Positions 1 through 7,009 are shown, counted from the stretch's first letter. The stretch is DNA of 15,992 nt from Cytophagales bacterium (GCA_025360235.1 JANYCO010000480.1:1-15992), one strand, 5' to 3'. Notes: generated by a model from the letters alone, not told the origin. Numbers and translations are program-made.

Positions 1-2
1 AA

Positions 3-1517
3 TCTAAAAATGCCAATATGACTACTGGTGATGTTGAAATCCTGGTTTCAGAATTAAACATTTTAAACTCAGCTATAACGCCACCCTTCACGATTGAAGA
101 CGAAACTGACGGTGGTGAAGACATCAGAATGAAATACCGCTATCTCGACATCCGAAGAAATCCGGTTAAAAACGCATTGCTTTTCCGCCATAAAGTGGCT
201 ATGGAAGTTCGAAAATATTTATCTGATTTGGATTTTTGCGAAGTTGAGACGCCGTATTTAATCAAATCTACTCCGGAAGGCGCGAGAGATTTTGTAGTTC
301 CGAGTCGAATGAATCAAGGGCAGTTTTATGCTTTACCACAATCGCCACAAACCTTCAAGCAATTATTGATGGTCGGCGGAATGGACAAATATTTCCAAAT
401 TGTAAAATGTTTCCGTGACGAAGACCTTCGTGCTGACCGTCAGCCGGAATTTACACAGATCGATTGCGAAATGTCGTTCATCACGCAAGAAGATATTTTA
501 AATATGTTTGAAGGGTTGATCCGTCACCTTTTCAAAACGGTTAAAAAATTAGACCTGCCTACGCTTACGCGCATGACCTATGCAGATGCGATGAAATATT
601 ATGGCAACGACAAACCAGACATTCGTTTCGAAATGAAATTTGTTGAAATGAACGATGTGGCGAAAGGGAAAGGTTTCCAGGTATTCGACAGCGCTGAATT
701 AGTATTAGGAATTTGTGCAGAAGGCTGCGCTACTTACACCAGAAAACAGATCGACGAATTGACCGAATGGATGAAGCGCCCACAGATCGGAGCGAAAGGG
801 TTGATCTATTTACGTTGCGATGCCGACGGAACATTTAAATCTTCCGTAGATAAATTCTATAATCAGGACGATCTTAAAGCCTGGGCAGCAAAATTCAATG
901 CGAAACCAGGCGATTTGATTTTAGTAGTAAGCGGAGACGCTAACACTGCCCGTAAACAACTAAGCGAGCTGCGCCTTGAAATGGGAACACGTCTTGGCCT
1001 TCGCGACAAAGATAAATTTTCTGCACACTGGGTTATTGATTTCCCATTGTTTGAATACAACGAAGAAGAAAAAAGATATTTTGCAATGCACCATCCATTC
1101 ACTTCTCCAAAACCAGAAGATATGGAATTGCTGGAAACCAATCCGGGTGCGGTGCGTGCAAATGCCTACGATATGGTGATCAATGGTGTGGAAATTGGCG
1201 GAGGTTCAATTCGAATTTTCAACAAAGCATTGCAAGCAAAAATGTTCAGCATGCTTGGCTTCTCAGATGAAGAAGCGAAACACCAATTTGGATTCATCAT
1301 GGAAGCCTTTGAATACGGTGCTCCTCCTCACGGCGGACTGGCATTTGGTTTTGATCGTTTATGTTCACTCTTTGGTGGCTCCGATTCCATTCGCGATTTT
1401 ATTGCTTTCCCAAAAAACAATTCAGGAAGAGATGTGATGATCGATTCGCCTTCCACGATTTCAGAAAAGCAGTTGGATGAATTGAGTATTGCGGTGAAGG
1501 AAGTGATGAAGAAATAA
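3..1517 (+). CDS. aspS: Aspartate--tRNA ligase, 5'-truncated by the window edge
   Basis: This is a cytoplasmic class IIb aminoacyl-tRNA synthetase that charges tRNA-Asp with aspartate using ATP. The reading frame is open from base 3, so the ATG at 18 is internal: the sequence there (NANMTTGDVEIL) matches the end of the anticodon-binding OB-fold, and roughly the first 80 residues lie outside the window. Numbering from that Met, motif 1 is near residues 70-80 (EVETPYL), followed by STPEGARDF and the QSPQ signature typical of bacterial AspRS near 108. Motif 2 (FRDEDLRADRQPEFTQID) is near 132-149. The bacterial GAD insertion occupies about 200-330. GGGSIRI and motif 3 (GGLAFGFDRL) sit near the C-terminus. 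All catalytic motifs look intact and it ends normally with TAA. Recognition is secure. Whether it also charges tRNA-Asn cannot be judged without the N-terminus. Confidence 0.97.
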   Translation, partial: SKNANMTTGDVEILVSELNILNSAITPPFTIEDETDGGEDIRMKYRYLDIRRNPVKNALLFRHKVAMEVRKYLSDLDFCEVETPYLIKSTPEGARDFVVPSRMNQGQFYALPQSPQTFKQLLMVGGMDKYFQIVKCFRDEDLRADRQPEFTQIDCEMSFITQEDILNMFEGLIRHLFKTVKKLDLPTLTRMTYADAMKYYGNDKPDIRFEMKFVEMNDVAKGKGFQVFDSAELVLGICAEGCATYTRKQIDELTEWMKRPQIGAKGLIYLRCDADGTFKSSVDKFYNQDDLKAWAAKFNAKPGDLILVVSGDANTARKQLSELRLEMGTRLGLRDKDKFSAHWVIDFPLFEYNEEEKRYFAMHHPFTSPKPEDMELLETNPGAVRANAYDMVINGVEIGGGSIRIFNKALQAKMFSMLGFSDEEAKHQFGFIMEAFEYGAPPHGGLAFGFDRLCSLFGGSDSIRDFIAFPKNNSGRDVMIDSPSTISEKQLDELSIAVKEVMKK

Positions 1518-1542
1518 TTTTAATATACTCACTCGGGTTTTG

Positions 1543-1703
1543 CCCCATGGCCGGTGTCTACACCAATGCTATTCAAATAAGGGGACAGGGACTGTGAACA
1601 GGAAAATGATTTCTTAGCTTTTGTTGGCGTCCCGCCAACAAAAATTATTCACCAACCTTCTTATTTGAATAGCATTGGTCCCCTGACATGACACGGAATG
1701 GGG
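1543..1703. repeat. Nested inverted-repeat element (MITE/REP-like) after aspS
   Basis: A perfect 20-bp inverted repeat, ACCAATGCTATTCAAATAAG at 1562-1581 and its reverse complement at 1660-1679, encloses about 78 bp. The pairing continues imperfectly outward: CCCCAT..CCGGTGTC at 1543-1558 corresponds to GACACGGAATGGGG at 1690-1703. Inside is a second, independent palindrome at 1619-1643. No open reading frame of useful length lies within it. The size, terminal palindromy and lack of coding fit a MITE or REP-type mobile repeat, or an elaborate 3' processing/termination structure for aspS. I see no clear target-site duplication. The inverted repeat is certain; its classification is inferred. 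Confidence 0.6.
1619..1643. terminator. Perfect 11-bp hairpin inside the nested repeat
   Basis: TTTTGTTGGCG (1619-1629) pairs perfectly with CGCCAACAAAA (1633-1643) across a 3-nt TCC loop. The stem is GC-rich at the tip and has A/T runs at the base. It lies about 100 bp past the aspS stop. In the forward direction it is followed by A-rich sequence, not a clean U-tract, so it may be a weak terminator or simply the core of the surrounding repeat. Confidence 0.45.
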
Positions 1704-1789
1704 AGTGTCTTGGTTTGTAATGAAGTTTTGGATCAGTAGAGGAGGAGAAGCATCGTCTTTGGTTAAAACTTTGTCCTCAAACAGTCTTT

Positions 1790-1797
1790 TATGTTTG
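1790..1797 (+). promoter_or_regulatory. Possible Bacteroidota -7 element (TATGTTTG)
   Basis: TATGTTTG matches the TAnnTTTG consensus exactly. A TTG at 1771-1773 could be the -33 box, but the spacer is 16 nt instead of the usual 19 or so. It would give a leader of about 175 nt before the gene at 1981, so the assignment is tentative. Confidence 0.3.
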
Positions 1798-1980
1798 CAT
1801 AACTAGCAAGATTTTATCGCTGAGCATGAGTATAAAAAAATTAGATAATGGTATCTCAACGGGACTAGGAGAAAACAAGTCTGGGATTCTAAATCTCAAT
1901 CATTTCTTTTATATTTTAAATAGAATAACTATATTAGTAGTACTATAAACATTAACTCATCGAAACTAATTACACTACTT

Positions 1981-2487
1981 ATGAAGAAAAATATATTTTT
2001 ATTATTCATTTTACTAACGCTAACTGTACCTGTCTTTGCACAAGTCAATGTGGAAGAACGTGACGCAAAATTGTGGGCCAATAAGGTTTTGTACACTGTA
2101 AAGAAAAACGATTTTGAAGGATTTAAGAAGTTTGTTATGGTTATCCAGGACTGGGAAAAACTATTGGCAACAATGACAAAAGTCCCAAAAACGGAAAAAC
2201 AAGAAATACTTGCCCATGGCAAGGAAGGCATTCTACAGTCAAGTCCGGAAAAAACCTTTGAGAAAATTCAGAAAGCAGCAAAAAGAGATTTTGTTAACTG
2301 GAGCCAAATAAAAATCGAATCTACGGCAGCAGCTGTAGAAAAGAAAGGCCACCTTAAGTTAATGTCTTTTAACATTATTTTCCAGTTTGAAGGAAAATCC
2401 TTTTCATTTTCTGCCAAAGAATGTGTAAAGACTGCAGCGGGCTGGAAAATATCAGGGGCGGCAGACCTGACGCTTTTAACCAAATAA
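1981..2487 (+). CDS. Small secreted protein of unknown function
   Basis: I do not recognise the family. The 168-residue product starts with a clear Sec signal peptide: lysines at 2-3, a hydrophobic core at about 5-18 and a signal peptidase I site VFA|Q near 20/21, so the mature protein is about 148 residues, periplasmic or secreted. It has no lipobox Cys and no other membrane segment. The N-terminal half is rich in charged, probably helical sequence. The C-terminal half has alternating hydrophobic residues ending in FSAKECVKTAAGWKISGAADL, a layout like the beta-sheet end of small NTF2/SnoaL-like or DUF4878-type proteins; this is only a resemblance by eye. It stands alone between two gene-poor gaps, downstream of aspS on the same strand. 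The ATG is well placed for the signal peptide. Confidence 0.8.
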   Translation: MKKNIFLLFILLTLTVPVFAQVNVEERDAKLWANKVLYTVKKNDFEGFKKFVMVIQDWEKLLATMTKVPKTEKQEILAHGKEGILQSSPEKTFEKIQKAAKRDFVNWSQIKIESTAAAVEKKGHLKLMSFNIIFQFEGKSFSFSAKECVKTAAGWKISGAADLTLLTK

Positions 2488-2949
2488 ATTCCTGGATCTT
2501 ATCAGAAGAGAAGAAGAGCAAAAATTAAAACACCCTTCTTTTGATAAACTTTAATCTTGCTTGTGCACACAAGAAAGCTGTTATATGTGAAAATGCAACG
2601 ACTTTATTAAAAGAAGCGAAGGCATTAGGAGCAATTTGGGAAATTAAGAATAGTAATTTAACGTGTGCTTAAAAATTTTTTCATTTACCAAATTCTAGCA
2701 AAATGAGTAAGCTTTATATACCATAGAAGAAACCCATTTAGAAGAATTAAAAAAGCATTTTCTGGAATAATTGATAAACTGAAAAATGAAAATACTAAAG
2801 CAATTGATTTTGATTCTCATTTTTCATGCTTTTCAGTAATAAAAGCACATCCCAACTTTCTTGTCCGATAAACCATTTGAAAAATCATTCGTTCAAACCG
2901 TTGTACATAATCTTGTACCTATGGAGTTTTAAATGAATAATTAACCAAG
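2488..2949. other. 462-bp gap with coding-like fragments, probably decayed
   Basis: No intact gene is visible. Between the stops at 2526 and 2670 one forward frame is open for 47 codons without an ATG, and its last 30 or so residues read like protein (KAVICENATTLLKEAKALGA). At about 2715-2770 another frame reads YTIEETHLEELKKHFLE before a stop, and a third overlapping frame stays open to about 2870. Coding-like stretches in different frames with no starts fit remnants of one or more frameshifted genes, but low-complexity A/T-rich DNA can mimic this. I could not assign a parent family. Confidence 0.35.
2908..2915 (+). promoter_or_regulatory. Weak candidate -7 element for the response regulator
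   Basis: TAATCTTG differs from TAnnTTTG at one position and lies 34 nt before the ATG at 2950, a normal distance in this phylum. It sits between two direct copies of TTGTAC (2901-2906 and 2913-2918). No good -33 box at the usual spacing is seen. Confidence 0.25.
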
Positions 2950-3357
2950 ATGATTGAGAAAGAGCGTAAAAAGATTTTTGTAGTAGACGATGATGAGATA
3001 AATAATTTTGTTACCTCTAAATTATTAACCCAGTACAATGAAGATTATCAGATCGTAACCTATTCAGATCCAGTGGAGGCTTATGCAGTATTGGATAAGA
3101 CTAAGGCTGGGGAGGAAGGATTGCCTGATATAATATTGTTAGACATCAATATGCCCAACATGGATGGGTTTGAATTTCTGGCAAAGATGAAAGCGTTGGG
3201 GATATCAGATAAGATTCAGGTGATTATGTATACTTCCTCTATGCAGAAAGATAATAAGGAAAAGGCAAAAACCTTTCCTAATGTGGTGGGGTATATGGAA
3301 AAACCATTTTCTGCTCAGGCGTATGCGAGGATGATGGAGCTTAGTTATAGATATTAA
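2950..3357 (+). CDS. Stand-alone response-regulator receiver (CheY-like) protein
   Basis: The 135-residue protein is a single receiver (REC) domain and nothing more, so any output must come from protein-protein contact. All phosphorylation residues are present: the acidic triad D13-D14-D15 in FVVDDDEIN, the phospho-acceptor D65 in LLDINMPNMDGFEF, T95 in MYTSS, and K118 in YMEKPF followed by the conserved proline. Together these predict a functional Mg-dependent phospho-receiver in the cytoplasm. There is no DNA-binding or enzymatic domain and no histidine kinase in the window, so its partner kinase is elsewhere. The gene stands alone, with a decayed gap upstream. The N-terminal charged stretch MIEKERKK precedes the first strand directly, which supports this ATG. 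Similar short REC proteins are common in Bacteroidota two-component networks; I cannot assign a specific pathway. Confidence 0.95.
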   Translation: MIEKERKKIFVVDDDEINNFVTSKLLTQYNEDYQIVTYSDPVEAYAVLDKTKAGEEGLPDIILLDINMPNMDGFEFLAKMKALGISDKIQVIMYTSSMQKDNKEKAKTFPNVVGYMEKPFSAQAYARMMELSYRY

Positions 3358-3453
3358 GTGACAAAATACAGCAAAATATAACGCAAGAAATTAAAGTAAA
3401 AATAAGATTATTTTTTTCATCGTTCTATTTTGTTTATTTATCCGGGGCAAAGG

Positions 3454-3514
3454 TGTGGGAATCCTGTACTAGAAGTATTGCAGGATTTTAAAAAATTGTT
3501 GCAGGATTCACACA
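3454..3514. repeat. Alternative-pairing repeat: one arm, two partners
   Basis: TGTGGGAATCCTG (3454-3466) pairs at 12 of 13 positions with CAGGATTCACACA (3502-3514). The core AATCCTG can equally pair with CAGGATT at 3481-3487. The two partners are direct copies of TTGCAGGATT (3478-3487 and 3499-3508). A transcript could therefore fold in two mutually exclusive ways. It lies in the 3' region after the receiver gene, so a role in its termination or mRNA stability is possible. Confidence 0.5.
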
Positions 3515-3524
3515 ATGGGAAAAG

Positions 3525-3573
3525 GAAGCGCATAACACAAAAGAAGAACTTCCTCTTTTGTGTTATGCGCTTC
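3525..3573. terminator. Long perfect hairpin, terminator of the hydroxylase gene
   Basis: GAAGCGCATAACACAAAAG (3525-3543) is perfectly complementary to 3555-3573, giving a 19-bp stem and an 11-nt loop. It starts 2 bp past the stop codon of the minus-strand gene at 3576. On the minus strand it is followed by CCTTTT, a short U-tract. It also lies downstream of the plus-strand receiver gene, so it may act in both directions. Its loop region resembles that of the hairpin at 13666-13738. Confidence 0.75.
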
Positions 3574-3575
3574 TT

Positions 3576-4538
3576 CTAACTTGATACTCTCTGCTGTTTC
3601 AGCGCTCGCTGCATACTGCGTACAGTCTGAGAAGAATCCCCAGGCATCCAGCCCGGAGGGCCAAAAATGTACATTAGTTTATCTTTCCAGTTGGTGGTGC
3701 TTTTTACATCTTTCCAGATGTCTTTGTATTCGTGCGTTAAAATAACTAATGGGTTGTAAGAATTTGGAGGATGAACAACGCCAAATTTAATATCGATATG
3801 TTCTGTGTCAAGGGTTTTGTGTGTTCCAAAAATCCGGTCGAAGATATTTAAGTAGCCTCCATGATTTTTGTCCATGTACTCCAAATTTTGTGCGTGATGT
3901 ACCTGATGCTGCTTGTGGGTGTTCATGAAAATTTCCAGAAATCCCAGATAGGGTACGAACTTAGTATGCAATTGAAATTGCCACAGTGACTGAATGGAAA
4001 GGCAGGTCATTACTACAATAGGGTTGAACCCTAAAGCAGGCAACCATAACCAAAAGACAGGTTTATACAATAACGTTATCCAGCCATTTCTTAGTCCGGA
4101 ACCTAAATTGAAATTGTCGGAAGAATGGTGTACGATATGAGCAGCCCATAAACAGCGCACCGTATGGCTCAAACGATGGTGCCAATAATAACTCAGATCA
4201 TCGAGGACTTGACAGCCAAGAAAAACATACCAGGCCATGCTGAAAGACTGCCAGCCAAAAATGTTCGTCCTAATACCATTAATGTCATGGTTGAAAATAT
4301 TGTAGACCCCTATAAACAAAGCGAAAGAAATAACTTTGGCAACTATTGCTACCACAATAGAACCTGCACCCATCGAAGCGCTCGCTCCAAGATCTTTCCA
4401 TTGATAAAGTTCGGGATCGTATTTTAAGCTTAATGTGATTTCGCCGGCGATCAAAACTACAAAAGCGATAACTCCGTAACCGGCTATAGGGTCGCTAAAC
4501 CAATAATGTGTAGGAATAGTTTCTAAAATTTCGTTCAT
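3576..4538 (-). CDS. Fatty acid hydroxylase / sterol desaturase superfamily protein
   Basis: A 320-residue integral membrane non-haem di-iron oxygenase. The family hydroxylates or desaturates acyl chains, sterols, carotenoids or alkylglycerols in the membrane. The histidine clusters that bind the iron pair are visible: H120-H121-RLS-H125 following the conserved DDLSYYW; H134-IV-H137-H138-SS; and H211-QV-H214-H215 in the third cluster, with an additional H191 and H208. Hydrophobic segments are near residues 20-38, 58-82, 100-118, 154-172 and 173-190. The C-terminus after 240 is soluble and contains HEYKDIWKD. All metal ligands appear intact. It is a single gene transcribed leftward into the hairpin at 3525-3573; CAAAGTA at 4578-4584 (TACTTTG on the coding strand) could be a poor -7 element. 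Neighbours give no hint of substrate: there is no carotenoid or sterol gene nearby. Confidence 0.9.
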   Translation of the reverse strand: MNEILETIPTHYWFSDPIAGYGVIAFVVLIAGEITLSLKYDPELYQWKDLGASASMGAGSIVVAIVAKVISFALFIGVYNIFNHDINGIRTNIFGWQSFSMAWYVFLGCQVLDDLSYYWHHRLSHTVRCLWAAHIVHHSSDNFNLGSGLRNGWITLLYKPVFWLWLPALGFNPIVVMTCLSIQSLWQFQLHTKFVPYLGFLEIFMNTHKQHQVHHAQNLEYMDKNHGGYLNIFDRIFGTHKTLDTEHIDIKFGVVHPPNSYNPLVILTHEYKDIWKDVKSTTNWKDKLMYIFGPPGWMPGDSSQTVRSMQRALKQQRVSS

Positions 4539-4943
4539 GCTTAATACCCCCTCATTTTTAAGTCAGAAATGAATCCGCAAAGTACGAATTTTTACAAACC
4601 TCTTAATAAAAATATATCATAGGCCCATTTGCTCAAATATATTATTTTTCTGATAATTAGATTGTTATATATTATAAGAAAGTCAAAAAAATATTAGCGT
4701 GCTATAAAATAGATGCCATGAAACCAGAAAGTATAGCCTTCTTATGATTTGTTGTGTATTTTGTGTCACATGTTTCCTCTAGTTTGTTGTGAATTATACA
4801 AAAACCAAGTTCGTTTTACACATTAAATATAGCAAAACTATTTGAACGCAGTTTCGTAGAATGGAATACGGCCAATTTTAAACCGGAATCAATTATTAGG
4901 TTTGGCTTTTCATCGTTTTGTTATTAACCTACTTGAAATTTTT
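4539..4943. other. Divergent intergenic region, 405 bp
   Basis: This A/T-rich spacer separates the leftward hydroxylase and the rightward PAS-phosphatase, so it must carry both promoters. The rightward one is recognisable at 4897-4904; the leftward one is not clear. The only other structures seen are a small palindrome, ATTTG-CT-CAAAT, near 4628-4639, and two direct copies of TTTGTTGTG (4748-4756 and 4783-4791). The upstream TTG codon at 4902 in frame with the next gene is not taken as its start. Confidence 0.5.
4897..4904 (+). promoter_or_regulatory. -7 promoter element (TAGGTTTG) of the PAS-phosphatase gene
   Basis: An exact match to TAnnTTTG, 39 nt before the ATG at 4944. Transcription would start near 4911, giving a leader of about 33 nt. 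The -33 position holds only TTTTA (around 4876-4880). The in-frame TTG at 4902 lies inside this element, which argues against translation beginning there. Confidence 0.6.
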
Positions 4944-6194
4944 ATGAAAACAGACATTGCTGCAAGTGACTTGGTTTTGAATGCTGATACTCTGATTAAG
5001 ATTATCGATAAGCTACCACACGTCGTCTTTTTAAAAGACTCAAAACACCGTTTTCTTTTAGCCAACAAAGCCTGTCTGGCGATGTTGAATGCAAAGGGAG
5101 AGGATGTGATAGGAAAGACCGATCATAGTTTCTTTTCTCCCTCTTATGCCAAGTATGCCTATGAGTTGGAAAACAGTATTCTGAAAAATGGTGAGAATAA
5201 AATAGTACGTGAAGAAAGTTTTACTGATCCAATGGGAAGAGAGCAAGTAATGAAGACTATTCGTTTACCTTTATTCATACCGGAGATGCACGAAGTGGGG
5301 GTGCTGGGGATTTCTGTAAATATTGCAATGGAGAAAGAGTTGGAAGAATCTATTCTTTCCAAAAATCAAGCCTTAGAACACCAAAAAGAGGAAATCGAGG
5401 GAAAGCGAAAAAGTGCTGAAGAGTTATATAACAAGGTAAAGACAAGCCTCAAGTTTTCAAAAGTTTTTCAGGATACTATACTTCCTAATCCGGTTACCGT
5501 AAAACGTCTTTTACCGGATTCTTTTATATTATACAAACCCAAAACAATTACTAACGGAGACTTTTACTGGGTAAGGGAAAAAGACGGATTGGTATATATG
5601 GCCACTATTGATTGCAGTGAGTTTGATGCAGGAGGCACCTTTATCTCTATGCTTTGTTTTGATATATTAGCAGAAATTCTTAAGGGAAAAGAGAGGTTGA
5701 TGCCCTCAGAAATTCTTTATGAGCTAAACGAAGGCCTGAAAACAAATCTGGAACAATGTGTAGACTTGTCAAAAATGGACGAGCATGTGTATGTAAATGT
5801 TTGTGTTCTTGACAAAGAAAAATATTGCATAGAGCACAGTGGTAGCGGAGCTCCAATGTTTATTGTGAATAAGAAAACCAATTTTTTATTAGAACCTAAA
5901 AACGAAAAAACAGGTCTTCCGTTTGATGAAAGCGCTTATAAATTCGTTGACAATAGAATCAGAATTGAAAAAGGAGATTCTGTTTATATGATGACGGATG
6001 GATATGCTTTTCAAAAAACAAGGCGGAAACACGAAAAGGATATTTATGGATATGAAAATTTGAAAGAATTAATCATGGAAATTAGTGATCTCAGTATGGA
6101 AAATCAATACAAATTCTTAAACGAAATATTTCTTGAGATCAAAGGAGAAGAAGAACAAACAGACGATCTTCTTATAATCGGAGTAAGAATCTAG
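4944..6194 (+). CDS. PAS domain-SpoIIE/PP2C-type protein phosphatase
   Basis: A 416-residue cytoplasmic signalling protein with no membrane segment. Residues about 14-125 form a PAS sensor (LPHVVFLKDSKHRFLLANKA, then GKTDHSFF). About 130-172 is a charged coiled coil, and about 175-416 is a PP2C/SpoIIE serine phosphatase. Family metal ligands are present as D206 in GDFYW, D223 in TIDCSEF, D352 in MMTDGY, and D407-D408 in TDDLLIIG. The loop after D223, usually DCTGHGVPGAF in Bacteroidota members, reads DCSEFDAGGTF here, losing the Gly-His-Gly. Such enzymes usually dephosphorylate anti-sigma antagonists or other phosphoproteins; no such partner is nearby. The frame could extend to a TTG at 4902, but that codon sits in the -7 box, so the ATG at 4944 is chosen. 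The gene ends 7 bp from the convergent beta-barrel gene. Confidence 0.9.
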   Translation: MKTDIAASDLVLNADTLIKIIDKLPHVVFLKDSKHRFLLANKACLAMLNAKGEDVIGKTDHSFFSPSYAKYAYELENSILKNGENKIVREESFTDPMGREQVMKTIRLPLFIPEMHEVGVLGISVNIAMEKELEESILSKNQALEHQKEEIEGKRKSAEELYNKVKTSLKFSKVFQDTILPNPVTVKRLLPDSFILYKPKTITNGDFYWVREKDGLVYMATIDCSEFDAGGTFISMLCFDILAEILKGKERLMPSEILYELNEGLKTNLEQCVDLSKMDEHVYVNVCVLDKEKYCIEHSGSGAPMFIVNKKTNFLLEPKNEKTGLPFDESAYKFVDNRIRIEKGDSVYMMTDGYAFQKTRRKHEKDIYGYENLKELIMEISDLSMENQYKFLNEIFLEIKGEEEQTDDLLIIGVRI

Positions 6195-6195
6195 A

Positions 6196-6219
6196 AATAA
6201 ATTAACGCGCTAATTTATT
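6196..6219. terminator. Bidirectional hairpin between convergent genes
   Basis: AATAAATTA (6196-6204) pairs perfectly with TAATTTATT (6211-6219) around the loop ACGCGC. It begins 2 bp after the stop of the phosphatase gene and includes the stop codon of the minus-strand gene (6202-6204). With only 7 bp between the two stops, this is the only obvious structure able to end both transcripts. The stem is all A/T, so it would be weak. Confidence 0.45.
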
Positions 6220-6969
6220 CTTGTGATGCGAGGTATGAGGAAGCGTTTCCTTTGTTGCCCTTACTAAAATCAAGGTAAGTTTTAGAGTAGAGAAAGAACT
6301 GTAAATTTTATTTACTTCAGGCGTTTTGGAGATATTTTTTATGCCAAGACAATAACGATAATCTAATCCGAAGCGGCCATAAGTAACTCCAAGTCCAGCC
6401 GCAATTCCAATATCTGAACCTTTGTAAGAAGACTGTAGATCTCCTGCATGCACTCCTTTTACCAAAGAGGGGCCTGTGCCTGCATAATAATCATAGTATT
6501 CGTCTACAATTCGTTTTCTTGATTTTAATAGAAGTGAATAATAAATTCCGGCATTCCCATATACTTTCAATTTATTTCCCAGAGTGTATTTGGTCAACAG
6601 ATAATTGTCAAGATAGGAGAGATCTTGTCGGTATTTGTTTTTCTCGTCTTGAGGAATGAGACTGTTATTATTTGGATCTAATACGAGTACCGAAACGGGT
6701 TGTGTAATAGCTGTACCTCTATGACAGATACCAATGTCTAAAAGTACACCAATTTTGTTTTTAAAATTGTGTTGACCCATAATACTAACTATTGCATCTG
6801 AATAATTGGTATATGTATATGCGGAAGGAGCGGTAGAAGTATTTTTTACTGTTGGTTTGCTAAAGGTAGGACCAAGAGACATGCTAAGCGAGGTTTGTTG
6901 GCCAAACAATACCGTTGAGGATAAGAGAGAAATACCAACAGCAATTGTGAATTTAAGAAGTGGTTGCAT
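6202..6969 (-). CDS. Outer-membrane beta-barrel protein (PorT-like)
   Basis: A 255-residue exported protein. The signal peptide covers about residues 1-23 (hydrophobic core, then LFG-QQT). The mature part has the alternating hydrophobic/aromatic strands and short polar turns of an outer-membrane barrel of the Bacteroidota PorT/OMP_b-brl type: SLSMSLGPTFSK, IGVLLDIGICHRG, LLTKYTLGNKLKVYGNAG, GIAAGLGVTYGRFGLDYRY and a last strand LKLTLILV. The function is unknown; such barrels may transport, anchor or have structural roles. An oddity is the tail: after the last strand there are about 17 polar, basic residues (RATKETLPHTSHHKNKLAR) in place of a terminal aromatic residue. A good -7 box lies upstream at 7010-7017. 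It is transcribed away from the DUF2339 operon and converges on the phosphatase gene. Confidence 0.82.
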   Translation of the reverse strand: MQPLLKFTIAVGISLLSSTVLFGQQTSLSMSLGPTFSKPTVKNTSTAPSAYTYTNYSDAIVSIMGQHNFKNKIGVLLDIGICHRGTAITQPVSVLVLDPNNNSLIPQDEKNKYRQDLSYLDNYLLTKYTLGNKLKVYGNAGIYYSLLLKSRKRIVDEYYDYYAGTGPSLVKGVHAGDLQSSYKGSDIGIAAGLGVTYGRFGLDYRYCLGIKNISKTPEVNKIYSSFSTLKLTLILVRATKETLPHTSHHKNKLAR

Positions 6970-7009
6970 AAAGCTAAAACTAGTTCCAGATAGTATAAAA
7001 GATGATTAA

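Larger units (their letters stand above)
1518..1980. other. 463-bp gap: nested repeat, possible promoter, otherwise empty
   Basis: The left part is the 1543-1703 palindromic element. The rest (1704-1980) has no convincing gene; a 28-codon ATG frame at 1720-1806 has no recognisable features and is discounted. A possible promoter is noted at 1790-1797. Nothing else is seen. Confidence 0.6.

Noticed and set aside
1720..1806. 28-codon ATG frame in the gap after aspS
   Set aside because: No ribosome-binding or domain features and too short to distinguish from chance.
1929..2483. Minus-strand frames over the secreted protein gene
   Set aside because: The plus-strand frame has a clear signal peptide and the reverse translations have none of these features.
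4748..4791. Two TTTGTTGTG copies 35 bp apart as a possible CRISPR-like or iteron repeat
   Set aside because: Only two short copies exist with no regular spacing and no third unit.
4902..4943. Extension of the PAS-phosphatase from a TTG at 4902 (14 extra residues)
   Set aside because: The TTG is within the TAGGTTTG promoter element, and the ATG at 4944 begins the PAS region after a short natural leader.
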